Positions 33,166-42,605 of a DNA stretch of 64,000 nucleotides are shown one piece after another (positions within the stretch are counted from its first letter, which is position 1; every line of letters begins with the position of its first letter). The stretch spans positions 110,723-174,722 of the forward strand of contig CAZBJX010000001.1 of the NCBI GenBank assembly GCA_964492335.1, in the 5' to 3' direction. The translations under genes and the position numbers were made by a program. Under the pieces are notes generated by a model. It did not search any database. It saw only the letters and a list, made by a program, of their open reading frames with translations, and was not told the DNA's origin. The stretch comes from JAFGCL01 sp964492335. Lineage in GTDB: Bacteria > Chloroflexota > Dehalococcoidia > UBA2247 > RBG-13-53-26.

Positions 33166-34131
33166 ATGCGCGTTGTCTTCATGGGCACGCCCGGGTTCGC
33201 TGCCGTGGCGCTGGAGGCCCTGATCGAGAGCGACCACCAGGTGGTGGGTGTGTTCGCCCGGCCGGACGAGCCGGCGGGCCGCGGCCGCGCCCTGGTGGCC
33301 CCGCCGGTGAAGGGCCTGGCCCTGCGCCACCGCATCCCGGTCCACCAGCCGGCGTCCCTGCGCGGGTCCTGCGAGCTGGAGCGGATGGCCAGCCTGCGCC
33401 CGGACGTGGTGGTCATCGCGGCCTACGGCCAGATCCTGCCGGAGCCCCTGCTGGGGGTGCCCCCGCGGGGGTGCCTCAACATCCACGCCTCGCTGCTGCC
33501 CCGCCACCGGGGCCCGTCCCCCATCGCCGGGGCCATCCTGGCGGGCGACGAGGAGACCGGCGTGACCATCATGCTGGTTACCAGGAAGATGGACAGCGGG
33601 CCTATCCTGGCGCAGCGCCGGGTCCCCATTCTGCCCCGGGACACCGCCGGGGCGCTCTCCGAGAAGCTGTCCGGGATGGGGGCCGAGCTGCTGATGGAGA
33701 CCCTGCCGCGGTGGCTGGACGGGAAGCTCGTCCCGCAGGCCCAGGACGCCGGGAAGGCCACCTACACCAGGATGGTCTCCAAGGAAGAGGGCCTCATGGA
33801 CTGGGGCCAGCCGGCGGTTGAGCTGTGGAGGAGGGTGCGGGCCTTCCAGCCCTGGCCCGGCTGCTTCACTGACTGGGAGGGGCGCCAGGTGAAGATCATC
33901 GAGGCAGTCCCGCTCCCGGGTGAAGGGGCGCCCGGCCGGGTGGTGGCCACCGGTGATGGGCGGGCCCCGGCGGGGGTCCAGACGGGGGACGGCGTCCTGG
34001 GGCTGGTGCGGCTGCAGCTCGAGGGCAAGCGCGCCATGAGCGCCGCCGAATTCCTCAGGGGCCAGCGGGGATTTGTCGGGGCCTGTCTGTCTGGCGGGGG
34101 CCCTGACCGGTCAATGCACCGGCCCGGGTGA
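33166..34131 (+). CDS. fmt: Methionyl-tRNA formyltransferase
   Basis: 321 residues. The N-terminal formyltransferase domain has MGTPGFAAVALEAL, the catalytic Asn-His (CLNIHASLLPRHRG) and Asp (KMDSGPIL), followed by the C-terminal OB-like domain (WRRVRAFQPWPGCF). It formylates initiator Met-tRNA using 10-formyl-tetrahydrofolate. The start at the ATG at 33166 gives the canonical MRVVFMGTP N-terminus although no Shine-Dalgarno is visible; see the promoter entry. def is not adjacent. Confidence 0.96.
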   Translation: MRVVFMGTPGFAAVALEALIESDHQVVGVFARPDEPAGRGRALVAPPVKGLALRHRIPVHQPASLRGSCELERMASLRPDVVVIAAYGQILPEPLLGVPPRGCLNIHASLLPRHRGPSPIAGAILAGDEETGVTIMLVTRKMDSGPILAQRRVPILPRDTAGALSEKLSGMGAELLMETLPRWLDGKLVPQAQDAGKATYTRMVSKEEGLMDWGQPAVELWRRVRAFQPWPGCFTDWEGRQVKIIEAVPLPGEGAPGRVVATGDGRAPAGVQTGDGVLGLVRLQLEGKRAMSAAEFLRGQRGFVGACLSGGGPDRSMHRPG

Positions 34132-34261
34132 ACGTGACGGCGGCCCGGGGCGGTCCCGCGGGGAGTTTTCGCCGCGAAAGCGGTAAGATGGTATCAGTGC
34201 CGGTGAGTGCGGGCCCGGGCCCGCGCCACCCGCAGAATCCAGGAAAGGGAGTCAGCGCAGG

Positions 34262-35542
34262 ATGTCCACCAAGGTGTTGCCGTTTACCAGGGACCGGCTG
34301 GAGGAAATCGCCTCCGCCTTCCCCACCCCGTTTCACATCTACGACGAGAAGACCATCAGGGCCAACGCCCGGGAGCTGATCGGGGCCTTTGCCTGGAACG
34401 AGGGCTTCAAGCAGTACTTCGCGGTCAAGGCCACGCCGAACCCCTTCATCCTGAAGATCATGAAGAGCGAAGGGTGCGGCACTGACTGCAGCTCGCTGCC
34501 GGAGCTGCTCCTGTCCGAGAGGGCGGGCATCGCGGGCCACGACATCATGTTCACCTCCAACGATACCCCCGCCGGCGAGTTCGTCAAGGCCCGGGAGCTG
34601 GATGCCATCATCAACCTGGATGACATCAGCCACATACCCTTTCTGGAGAGGCACGCCGGCATCCCGGACACAATCTCCGTGCGCTACAACCCCGGCAGGC
34701 TCCGGGAGGGCGGCTTCATCATGGGGAGCCCGGAGAACGCCAAGTATGGCTTCACCCGGGAGCAGGTGCTCCAGGGGGTGTCCCTGCTGCGCCAGAAGGG
34801 GTCCCGGAGGTTCGGGCTGCACACCTTCATCGTCTCCAACGAGCTCAATCCCGACTGCTTCGTCGCCACCGCCGACATGCTGTTCGACCTGGCGCTGGAG
34901 ATAAGGGACAGGCTGGGTCTGCGGGTGGAGTTCGTCAACATCAGCGGCGGCTTCGGCATCCCCTACCGGCCGGACCAGGAGAAGGTGGACCTGGCGCAGG
35001 TCGGCGAGGGCATACGCGGCAAGTACCAGGAGAAGGTCCGGGGCGGTGGCCTGCACCCCGTGTCCATCTTCACCGAGTCCGGGAGGGCCATGACCGGGCC
35101 GGCGGGGTACCTGGTGTCCCGCGTGCTGCACAAGAAGGAGATCTACAAGACCCACATCGGCCTTGACGCCAGCATGGCCAACCTGATGAGGCCGGGGATG
35201 TACGGCGCCTACCACCACATCACGGTGGCCGGCAAGGAGGACCGCCCGCCGGACCACGTGTATGACGTCACCGGCTCTCTCTGCGAGTCGATCGACCGCT
35301 TCGCCGTCGACCGGCCGCTGCCCGAGATCGAGATCGGGGACCTGGTGGTGATACACGACACCGGCGCCCACGGCCACGCCATGGGCTTCAATTACAACGG
35401 CAAGCTGCGCTCGTCGGAGCTGCTGCTGCGCGAGGACGGCCAGGTGGTGCAGGTCCGGCGGGCGGAGACGGTGGAGGACTACTTCGCCACCCTGGACTTC
35501 GGGGCGCTGGAGGGGTTCGAGGCCAACGCCCGGCGCCGGTAG
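34262..35542 (+). CDS. lysA: Diaminopimelate decarboxylase (LysA family)
   Basis: 426 residues, fold-type III PLP enzyme: the PLP lysine in YFAVKATPNP, the cysteine-containing CGTDCSSLPEL, and the C-terminal ESGRAMTGPAGY and DTGAHGHAMGFNYN motifs. It makes lysine from meso-diaminopimelate. The usual HIGS-type segment reads HTFIVSNEL, so a close relative acting on another amino acid is possible. Start at the ATG at 34262. It is followed after 22 nt by an unknown gene in the same direction. Confidence 0.85.
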   Translation: MSTKVLPFTRDRLEEIASAFPTPFHIYDEKTIRANARELIGAFAWNEGFKQYFAVKATPNPFILKIMKSEGCGTDCSSLPELLLSERAGIAGHDIMFTSNDTPAGEFVKARELDAIINLDDISHIPFLERHAGIPDTISVRYNPGRLREGGFIMGSPENAKYGFTREQVLQGVSLLRQKGSRRFGLHTFIVSNELNPDCFVATADMLFDLALEIRDRLGLRVEFVNISGGFGIPYRPDQEKVDLAQVGEGIRGKYQEKVRGGGLHPVSIFTESGRAMTGPAGYLVSRVLHKKEIYKTHIGLDASMANLMRPGMYGAYHHITVAGKEDRPPDHVYDVTGSLCESIDRFAVDRPLPEIEIGDLVVIHDTGAHGHAMGFNYNGKLRSSELLLREDGQVVQVRRAETVEDYFATLDFGALEGFEANARRR

Positions 35543-35564
35543 GGATACGCAGGAAGGGGGATTT

Positions 35565-36014
35565 GTGAAAATAGCGTTCTCCAGTGAAGAATTCCGGAGC
35601 CTGATGGAGATGGTCTTCATTGCGGAATGGGTGTTGAACGCCTACAGGGTCCCGGAGGACAGCTCCAAGGACCGGTACGCCCGGCTGGAGCAGAAGGTCT
35701 ACTCGCTGGCAGGCGCCATGAAGTGCGAAGACCTTATCGAGTACGATGAAGACCTTAAGGAGTACTTCCCCGCCGGGGAGCTGCAAGACGGCCCGGTCAT
35801 GGAGCGTGTTGAGGAGTACAACAACGAGACCTTCTGGGACGAGCTGATCGACCGCCTGGTGCTGCGGGACCTGGTCCGGCGGTATGGCACAGAGAAGCTG
35901 GTGAAGATGTCCCTGGAGGAGCGCTGGGAAGCCGATGAGCCGGTGAGGAGGAAATACGCTGCCGAGTTCGAGAGAAGCGGCATCGAGAAGCTCGAGGTGA
36001 TGACCTTCCTCTAG
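35565..36014 (+). CDS. Unknown acidic helical protein downstream of lysA
   Basis: 149 residues starting with GTG at 35565, behind a strong AGGAAGGGGG. Highly charged and predicted helical throughout, with no cysteine pairs or membrane segment apart from a single CEDL. Good ribosome-binding site, codon use like its neighbours and close spacing to lysA make it a real gene. Family not recognised, function unknown. Confidence 0.75.
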   Translation: MKIAFSSEEFRSLMEMVFIAEWVLNAYRVPEDSSKDRYARLEQKVYSLAGAMKCEDLIEYDEDLKEYFPAGELQDGPVMERVEEYNNETFWDELIDRLVLRDLVRRYGTEKLVKMSLEERWEADEPVRRKYAAEFERSGIEKLEVMTFL

Positions 36015-36128
36015 GGGGGGCGGTGACACCCCCCGTGCCTGAAGCCGGGGGCCTGCGGCCTTCGCCTTCTGGTTCAGCCGGCCGGCCCGCCGGTGCCAGG
36101 ATGGCCGGCCCGGATGGCTCCCGCCCGT

Positions 36129-37376
36129 CTACCACGTCGACTTGAACGGCGCGTCGTACTCGGTGGTGATCACGCCCTCGGCCAGCATGTCGGCGATATC
36201 GTTGTCGGTGAGGCCGAGGACCTCCTTGTAGACATAGTCGTTGTCCTGCCCCAGGGTCGGCGCCGGCCGGTTGATGTCGCACGGGGTCTTCGACAGGATG
36301 TAGGCCGGCGCGTGGTATGAGTGCTCCCCGATCACGGGGTGCTGGAGCGCCCGGTGGTGTCTGCGGTGCCTCATCTGCGGATCGCTCAAGAGGTCTTCGC
36401 AGGTCTGCACCACGCCGGCCGGCACGCCCGATTCCTGCATCATGGCCATCACCTGCTCCGGCGTGAAGGCCCCGGTCCACTCGCCGACGAGCCTGTCCAG
36501 CTCACCCTCGTTCCGTTTGCGGCCCAGGACGGTGGAGAACCGGGGGTCGGCCGTCCACGCCGGATTGCCGATCACGTTGCAGAACCACTGCCACTGCATC
36601 TCGTCCTCCACGGCGATGGCCACCCAGCGGTCGGCGCCGCGGCAGGGGTAGACGCCGTGGGGGCACATATGGGAGTCCCGGTTGCCCCGGCGGCCCAGGT
36701 GTCGGCCGTTCACGGCGCAGTCCAGCAGGTGGGGCGCCAGGAAGCTTACCCCGCTCTCCATCTGGGACTGCTCGATGAACATGCCCTGGCCCGTCCGGCG
36801 TCGCCGCAGCAGCGCTCCCGTGATGGCGATCAGCGAGTACCACGGGGCGATGAAGTCGGAGTAGGCGCTGAAGATCATGGTGGGGTCGCTGTCCGGCCAG
36901 CCGGTGGTGGCGGAGTAGCCGCTGACGGCATTGATGTGGTGCCCCACGCCCTTGAAGAGATGGTGGGGTCCGGAGGCCCCCTGCATCGAGGTGCTGAGGT
37001 AGATCACCCCCGGGTTCACCTTCAGGCAGCTCTCGTAGTCCAGCCCCAGCCTGGCCATGGTGCCCGGCGTCATGCTCTCGGCCACGATGTCGGCCCACTT
37101 GACCAGGGCCAGGGTGATCTCTCTGCCGCGGGGTTTGGTGATGTCCAGGGCCACGGACCGCTTGTTGGTGTTGTACTCAGCGTAGAAGGCGCTGCGGTCG
37201 ATGCCCGGCTGGGCGTCCTTGAACGGGGCGAAGGTCCGCAGCGGGCTCAGGTGCCGGTGGTTCTCGATGACGATCACGCTGGCCCCGTGCTCCGCCAGCT
37301 CCCGGCTGACCTGCGGCCCGGCGGCGGCCCAACTGAAATCGACCATCTTCAGTCCTTCGAAGATCTGCTTTGCCAT
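36129..37376 (-). CDS. Class III CoA-transferase, catalytic partner (second pair)
   Basis: 415 residues, CaiB/BaiF family, closely similar along its whole length to the protein at 5453-6688. The catalytic aspartate is Asp174 in YSDFIAPWY. It follows the Asp-less partner gene by 65 nt, as in the first pair. Three-gene leftward operon with an upstream alcohol dehydrogenase. The duplicated pair has presumably diverged in acid substrate. Confidence 0.87.
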   Translation of the reverse strand: MAKQIFEGLKMVDFSWAAAGPQVSRELAEHGASVIVIENHRHLSPLRTFAPFKDAQPGIDRSAFYAEYNTNKRSVALDITKPRGREITLALVKWADIVAESMTPGTMARLGLDYESCLKVNPGVIYLSTSMQGASGPHHLFKGVGHHINAVSGYSATTGWPDSDPTMIFSAYSDFIAPWYSLIAITGALLRRRRTGQGMFIEQSQMESGVSFLAPHLLDCAVNGRHLGRRGNRDSHMCPHGVYPCRGADRWVAIAVEDEMQWQWFCNVIGNPAWTADPRFSTVLGRKRNEGELDRLVGEWTGAFTPEQVMAMMQESGVPAGVVQTCEDLLSDPQMRHRRHHRALQHPVIGEHSYHAPAYILSKTPCDINRPAPTLGQDNDYVYKEVLGLTDNDIADMLAEGVITTEYDAPFKSTW

Positions 37377-37441
37377 ATCGTTCCTCCCTCAAGCCGTCCG
37401 GTCAGTCCCCGGTGACGCGCTGCCCGATGCGTCGGCGCGGG

Positions 37442-38710
37442 TCAGATGGCCCCGTTGGCCGCCAGCACGGCCAGCTCCTCCATGGAAAGGCCCATCTCCT
37501 CCGCGTAGACCTCCCGGTTGTGCTCCCCGATGAGAGGGGCCCGGCGCCCGATCCTCCACGGTGTCTGCTCCATCCTGAGCGGGGCCCCCGGGTACTTGAC
37601 CGTGTCACCCAGCTCGGGGTGGTCCACCATCTCCCAGTAGCCCCTGGCCTCGAGCTGCACGTTCTGCAGGACGTCCTCGATGGTGGCGCAGGGGGCCATG
37701 AGGATTCCCCTGGCCACTGCCTGCTCGTACAGCTCGGCCTTGGTCTTGGTCTTCAGGAACGCGGCGACAGGGGCATCCATGGCGTCGCTCTGCTCCTGGG
37801 TCAGGGTGGCGGCATCGTAGGAGTCGAAATCGTAGTCCCGCAGCTCCAGGCAGTGCCCTTCCGTGTTGGCCCACTCCACCAGCGCCCTCGATGAGGTTGT
37901 CACCCCGGCGAAGGCTCCGCCGCCGAACATGAGGGTGACGTAGCCGTCCTTGCAGGGGACCACGGTGCGGGTGAATAACGGGTCGCCCTTCGGCCTGACG
38001 GAGACGAAGAACTGCCCCAGGCCGACCAGGTTGGCCTTGAGCAGCTCGAAGATCTCCACTGCATTCATCAGCGTCAGCTCCACCGCATCCTGCATGGACA
38101 CATCGACGTGCTGCCCCTCTCCCGTCATCTCCCGGTGGTAGAAGGCCATCACGGACCCCAGGGCGCCCTGCAGACCGGCGTGGAAGTAGGACTGCGGGTC
38201 GGCGCCCATGCGCACCGGCGGCCGGCCCAGGTCCCCCAGGATGCGGGCCATGCCGCCCATGGCGGCGCCGACCAGGTCCGTGGCCTGGTAGCAGGCATAC
38301 GGCCCCGTCTGGCCGAAGGGCGTGATGGAGGTGTAGACAATGTCGGGCTTGATCGCTGCCAGGCCCGCATATCCCAGGCCCAGACGGTCCATGCAGCCCG
38401 GCGGGAAGGACTCCACGATGATGTCCGCGCTCTGCGCCAGCCTTCGGAAGAGCTCCTGCCCGCCAGGGGTCCCGATGTTGAGGGTGATCCCCCTCTTGCT
38501 GGTGTTGGTGGCGAACCAGAAGAGGCTCCTCTCGGGGTGGGGGATGTCCTTGTAGAAGGGGCCGATGCTGCGGGCGGGGTCGCCTCCCGGCCTCTCGATC
38601 TTGATGACGTCGGCACCGAAGTCGCCCAGGACCTTGCTGCACAGCAGGCCCTTCTGGTCCGTGAGGTCCAGGACGCGGATTCCCTCCAGCAGTGCAGGTT
38701 GCCTGACCAT
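37442..38710 (-). CDS. Class III CoA-transferase, partner lacking the catalytic Asp (second pair)
   Basis: 422 residues, close paralogue of 4147-5412, sharing the N-terminus LLEGIRVLDLTDQKG and the SLFWFATNTSKRGIT segment. By spacing to TGEGQ the catalytic aspartate position is Tyr175 (PQSYFHAGL); an Asp lies four residues earlier (Asp171), so alignment should confirm the loss. Expected to form a heteromer with the product of the next gene. Confidence 0.85.
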   Translation of the reverse strand: MVRQPALLEGIRVLDLTDQKGLLCSKVLGDFGADVIKIERPGGDPARSIGPFYKDIPHPERSLFWFATNTSKRGITLNIGTPGGQELFRRLAQSADIIVESFPPGCMDRLGLGYAGLAAIKPDIVYTSITPFGQTGPYACYQATDLVGAAMGGMARILGDLGRPPVRMGADPQSYFHAGLQGALGSVMAFYHREMTGEGQHVDVSMQDAVELTLMNAVEIFELLKANLVGLGQFFVSVRPKGDPLFTRTVVPCKDGYVTLMFGGGAFAGVTTSSRALVEWANTEGHCLELRDYDFDSYDAATLTQEQSDAMDAPVAAFLKTKTKAELYEQAVARGILMAPCATIEDVLQNVQLEARGYWEMVDHPELGDTVKYPGAPLRMEQTPWRIGRRAPLIGEHNREVYAEEMGLSMEELAVLAANGAI

Positions 38711-38754
38711 TCACTCCTCCGATCGCGCCCGGAGGGCGGGCGTCCGCCTCCCGC

Positions 38755-39852
38755 TCAGAAGCGGATGACCGCCCTCGTCACCGTGGCCCGGTCCACGGCC
38801 TGTATGGCGTCATTGATCTGCTCCAGCCGGTAGACGGTGGGCTCCAGCCGGTCCATGGGCAGCCGCCCATCCATGAACAGCTCCACCAGCCGGGGGACGT
38901 CCAGCCGGGGCTGGACGTTGCCCAGGAAGGTGCCCTTGACGGTCTTCCCGAACAGGAGCTCGAACGGGAAGAAGCTCACCACGTCGGCCGCCGGCGGCAC
39001 TCCGACTATGACCAGGGTGCCGGTGCTGTGCAGGCAGCTGAAGGCCTGCTTCATGACCTCCGTGTTCCCGATGCACTCCAGGGCATAGTCAGCCCCGTCC
39101 CCGGTGATCTCGAAGACCCTCTGCCGGGGGTCCTCCCGGGAGGCGTTGATGGTGTGCCCGGCGCCCAGCTGCCGGGCCGTCTCCAGCCGCCCCTCCACCA
39201 TGTCCACCGCGATGATCTGGCCCGCGCCGGACAGCCTGGCCCCCATGACCGCCCCCAGCCCCACCGCCCCGCAGCCGAATATGACGATGCTCTCCCCGGC
39301 GCGGACGCCGGCCCTCCTGGATACCGCGCCCACGCCGGTGGTGATCCGGCAGCTCAGCAGGCACACGACGTCGGGCGGGGCATCGGCGCGGACCTTGACG
39401 GCCGAGCTCTCGTGGACCACCGCGTACTGGGCGAAGGACCCCTGGCTGTAGAAGACGTTGATGTCCCCCCGGTCATTGTGGAGGCGCTTGCCGCCTCCCG
39501 GCATGCCGCCCGCAAGGTGGGCCGGCAGCGCCTCCAGGCACAGGGTGGGCCGGCCCTGGATGCAGGGCCGGCACTTGCCGCAGCTCATGATGGCCGGGAG
39601 CACCACGTGGTCTCCGGGCCTGACGGTGGAGACGCCGCGACCCACCTTCTCCACTACGCCGGCCCCCTCGTGCCCGGCCACCACCGGGTACAGGGTGGGC
39701 ACATCGCCCTTCACCAGCAGCAGGTCACTGTGGCATATCCCCGTGGCCACCAGCCGGACCATTACCTCGTTGTCCTGCGGGTCGTCCAGGGTGACCTCTT
39801 CAATGCGCAGGGGCTCGTTGGCCCCGTAGAGCACCGCGGCCTTCATCTTCAT
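38755..39852 (-). CDS. Zinc-dependent alcohol dehydrogenase (MDR family)
   Basis: 365 residues. Structural zinc motif CGKCRPCIQGRPTLC (residues about 91-105), catalytic-zinc region GICHSD and GHEGAGVV, a third catalytic-site Cys in SCRITTGVG, and NAD motif GCGAVGLGAV. It resembles the class III/aryl alcohol dehydrogenase group. It starts at the ATG at 39852 and heads the operon with the second CoA-transferase pair, so it may oxidise an alcohol to the aldehyde or ketone upstream of acid activation. Substrate unknown. Confidence 0.88.
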   Translation of the reverse strand: MKMKAAVLYGANEPLRIEEVTLDDPQDNEVMVRLVATGICHSDLLLVKGDVPTLYPVVAGHEGAGVVEKVGRGVSTVRPGDHVVLPAIMSCGKCRPCIQGRPTLCLEALPAHLAGGMPGGGKRLHNDRGDINVFYSQGSFAQYAVVHESSAVKVRADAPPDVVCLLSCRITTGVGAVSRRAGVRAGESIVIFGCGAVGLGAVMGARLSGAGQIIAVDMVEGRLETARQLGAGHTINASREDPRQRVFEITGDGADYALECIGNTEVMKQAFSCLHSTGTLVIVGVPPAADVVSFFPFELLFGKTVKGTFLGNVQPRLDVPRLVELFMDGRLPMDRLEPTVYRLEQINDAIQAVDRATVTRAVIRF

Positions 39853-39938
39853 GGTTCACCCCCCATCTGCGACAGCCTGTCCGGCGCGGACGATGGCGTT
39901 GATGCCGGGGCCGTTCCCCGGCCCTGCCGGGCGGCACC

Positions 39939-39968
39939 ATGATCGCTGAAATGGCGGTGACATGTCAA
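39939..39968 (-). promoter_or_regulatory. Promoter of the alcohol dehydrogenase/CoA-transferase operon
   Basis: Read leftward: TTGACA (39968-39963), 18 nt, GATCAT (39944-39939), a 4/6 match. The -35 overlaps the 10-bp palindrome TGACATGTCA (39958-39967), a possible operator. Confidence 0.4.
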
Positions 39969-40001
39969 GAGGGGGGCCCCGGTGCAAACGGTTGGAATTC
40001 G

Positions 40002-40010
40002 CGCTAGAAT
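40002..40010 (+). promoter_or_regulatory. -10 element of pfkA
   Basis: CGC-TAGAAT, with TAGAAT at 40005-40010, 37 nt before the pfkA ATG. The same GC-TAGAAT string stands before fmt and the gene at 55913, suggesting a shared housekeeping promoter form. No good -35. Confidence 0.35.
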
Positions 40011-40046
40011 GGGCCGGCATGACACTGCAGTCTGGAGGTGTGGCCG

Positions 40047-41135
40047 ATGCCGAAGAAGAGAATCGCGATTCTGACGGGTGGCGGCGACTGCCCTGGCATC
40101 AACGCCGTCATCCGGGCCGTGACCAAGAAGGCGATCCTGGAGCACGGGGCCGAGGTGATCGGCATACAGGACGGCTTCGATGGCCTGGTCAGAGAGCGGA
40201 GCGTCAGGCTGGGCTACAATGACGTGTCGGGCATACTCACGCTGGGCGGCACCATCCTGGGCACCTCCAACTCCGCCAACCCCTACCGCTACCCGGTGAA
40301 GAAGGGCAGCCGGATGGAGTTCCAGGACCTGTCGAAGAAGGCCATTGCCAACGCCCGGAAGCTGGGCGTTGACTGCCTGGTGTGCATCGGCGGGGACGGC
40401 ACTATGCATATCAGCAGCGATCTCTTCCGGGACGGGCTGCCCATCGTGGGCATACCCAAGACCATCGACAACGACCTCCTGGGCACCGACACCACCTTCG
40501 GCTTCGACTCCGCCGTCACGGTGGCTACGGAGGGCATCGACCGGCTGCACAGCACGGCCCAGTCGCACCACCGGGTGATGATCATAGAGGTCATGGGTCG
40601 CAATGCCGGGTGGATCGCGCTGCACTCGGGCGTGGCCGGAGGGGGGGACATCATCCTGGTCCCGGAGATACCCTATGACGGCGAGATCGTGGCCGCCAAG
40701 GTGAAGGAGAGGAACCGCTACGGCCGGCGCTTCAGTATCGTGGTGGTGGCCGAAGGGGCCAGGCCGAAGGGCGGGGACGTGGTGGTGAAGCGGATCGTCA
40801 AGGAAAGCACCGACCCGGTCCGCCTCGGGGGCGTGGGCTTCGTGGTCGGCGCGCAGATCGAGAAGATATCGGGGATCGACACGCGCACGGTGGTCCTGGG
40901 GCACCTTCAGAGAGGTGGCACGCCCACCCCCTTCGACCGGGTGCTGGCCACCAGGCTGGGCTCGAAGGCGGTGGACCTGATTGAGGCCGGGGCTTTCGGC
41001 TACATGGTGGCGGTCAAGGGCAACGGCCTGTCGAAGGTGGCGCTCAAGGACGTGGCCCGGGGGCAGCGGACGGTGCGCCCCTCTGACCCGCTGGTGGCCA
41101 CGGCGCGGTCCCTGGACACGTGCTTCGGGGACTAG
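40047..41135 (+). CDS. pfkA: 6-phosphofructokinase family
   Basis: 362 residues, starting at the ATG at 40047 with GGAGGTG 8 nt upstream. Family motifs: GGGDCPGINAVIR, IGGDGTMHIS, GIPKTIDNDLLGTD, and EVMGRNAGWIA. Gly at the position that is Asp in pyrophosphate-dependent enzymes (GGDG) points to ATP, while Lys in PKTIDND is the residue usual in pyrophosphate users. This mixed combination is typical of the group III enzymes. Phosphorylates fructose 6-phosphate. Ends tail to tail with glyQS. Confidence 0.9.
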   Translation: MPKKRIAILTGGGDCPGINAVIRAVTKKAILEHGAEVIGIQDGFDGLVRERSVRLGYNDVSGILTLGGTILGTSNSANPYRYPVKKGSRMEFQDLSKKAIANARKLGVDCLVCIGGDGTMHISSDLFRDGLPIVGIPKTIDNDLLGTDTTFGFDSAVTVATEGIDRLHSTAQSHHRVMIIEVMGRNAGWIALHSGVAGGGDIILVPEIPYDGEIVAAKVKERNRYGRRFSIVVVAEGARPKGGDVVVKRIVKESTDPVRLGGVGFVVGAQIEKISGIDTRTVVLGHLQRGGTPTPFDRVLATRLGSKAVDLIEAGAFGYMVAVKGNGLSKVALKDVARGQRTVRPSDPLVATARSLDTCFGD

Positions 41136-41169
41136 ACATGCTGCCGGGCCTGCCGGGGAAGCGCGGCGC

Positions 41170-42525
41170 CTAGCCCCTGGCGCCGGACACCATTGATGCG
41201 CCCGGCGGCAGGGCATCGAAGTCCTCCCCGGCCAGCTTGGCCAGCAGGGTGGCCCTGAGCACATCGATGGGCACCCGGACCTGGTGCAGGGAGTCCCGGT
41301 CCCGGATGGTGGCCTGGTTGTCCTCCAGGGACTGGAAGTCGATGGTGACGCAGTACGGCGTGCCCACCTCGTCCTGGCGGCGGTAGCGGCGGCCGATGCT
41401 CTGCGAGTCGTCGTACTGCGTGGCGAAGCAGCCCCGCAGCAAGGAATGCACCTTCGCCGCCAGGGGCAGCAGCTTCTCGTTGCGGGAGAGCGGCAGCACC
41501 GCCGCCTTGATGGGGGCCAGGTCCGGGTGCAGCCGCAGCACCACCCTCTTCTCCTTCTCCACCACCTCTTCGTGGTAGGAATCCAGCAGGAAGGCCAGTA
41601 CCGAGCGGTCTACCCCGGCCGAGGGCTCGATGACGCAGGGGACGAAGCGCTCCTTGGTCTCCTCATCGAATACCGAGAGGTCCTTGCCGCTGAACCTGGA
41701 GTGCTGCGCCAGGTCGTAGTCGGCCCGGTTGGCGATGCCCTCCAGCTCCGACCAGCCCATGGGGAAGAGGTACTCCACGTCGTAGCAGCCCTTGGCGTAG
41801 TGGGCCAGCTCCTCTTTGGTGTGGGGGCGCAGGCGCAGCCTGTCTCTCCTGATGCCCAGCTTGACGTACCAGTTGAAGCGCTCCTCCAGCCAGTGCTGGA
41901 ACCACTGGTCATCGGTACCCGGCTTGACGAAGTACTCCATCTCCATCTGCTCGAACTCCCGGCTGCGGAAGATGAAGTTGCCGGTGGTGATCTCGTTGCG
42001 GAAGGACTTGCCCACCTGGGCCACACCCAGGGGGAGCTTGCGCCGCGATGTGCTCATCACGTTCTGAAAGTTGACGAAGATGCCCTGGGCCGTCTCCGGC
42101 CGGAGGTAGACCACCGCGGCCTCGTCCTCCACCGGGCCCATGAACGTCTTGAACATGAGGTTGAACATGCGCGGCTCCGTCAGCTGCCCGCCGCAGTCGG
42201 GGCACTTGTTCTCCTTGAGCTGATCGGCCCGGAAGCGGCTCTTGCAGGACCTGCAGTCCACCAGGGGATCGGAGAACTGGGCGACATGGCCGCTGGCCAC
42301 CCAGACCTGGGGGTTCATCAGGATGGCGGCGTCGATCCCCACGACGTCGTCCCGGTCGTGGACCATGGCCTTCCACCAGGCATCCTTCACGTTGCGCTTC
42401 AGCTCCACGCCCAGCGGACCGTAGTCCCAGCAGCCGCCGGCCCCGCCGTAGATCTCGCTGGACTGGAAGATGAAGCCGCGCCTCTTGCAGAGGGAAACGA
42501 TGGTCTCCATGTCGACGCTGCTCAT
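41170..42525 (-). CDS. glyQS: Glycyl-tRNA synthetase (dimeric type)
   Basis: 451 residues, class II. Motif 1 region near GGCWDYGPLG, a zinc site CRSC...CPDC (residues about 91-111), motif 2 FRNEI, the glycine pocket EFEQMEMEYF, motif 3 GVDRSVLAF, and the anticodon-binding domain at the C-terminus. This is the alpha2 eukaryal/archaeal-like form found in some bacteria, not the alpha2beta2 form. Start at the ATG at 42525 behind GGAG. Confidence 0.96.
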   Translation of the reverse strand: MSSVDMETIVSLCKRRGFIFQSSEIYGGAGGCWDYGPLGVELKRNVKDAWWKAMVHDRDDVVGIDAAILMNPQVWVASGHVAQFSDPLVDCRSCKSRFRADQLKENKCPDCGGQLTEPRMFNLMFKTFMGPVEDEAAVVYLRPETAQGIFVNFQNVMSTSRRKLPLGVAQVGKSFRNEITTGNFIFRSREFEQMEMEYFVKPGTDDQWFQHWLEERFNWYVKLGIRRDRLRLRPHTKEELAHYAKGCYDVEYLFPMGWSELEGIANRADYDLAQHSRFSGKDLSVFDEETKERFVPCVIEPSAGVDRSVLAFLLDSYHEEVVEKEKRVVLRLHPDLAPIKAAVLPLSRNEKLLPLAAKVHSLLRGCFATQYDDSQSIGRRYRRQDEVGTPYCVTIDFQSLEDNQATIRDRDSLHQVRVPIDVLRATLLAKLAGEDFDALPPGASMVSGARG

Positions 42526-42605
42526 TTGCTCAACTCCTGCATGGTGTCGCTGGTGACGGCTGCCAATTATGTTATCAGCTTTGCACGGCCAAAGCGAGCC
42601 AAGGC

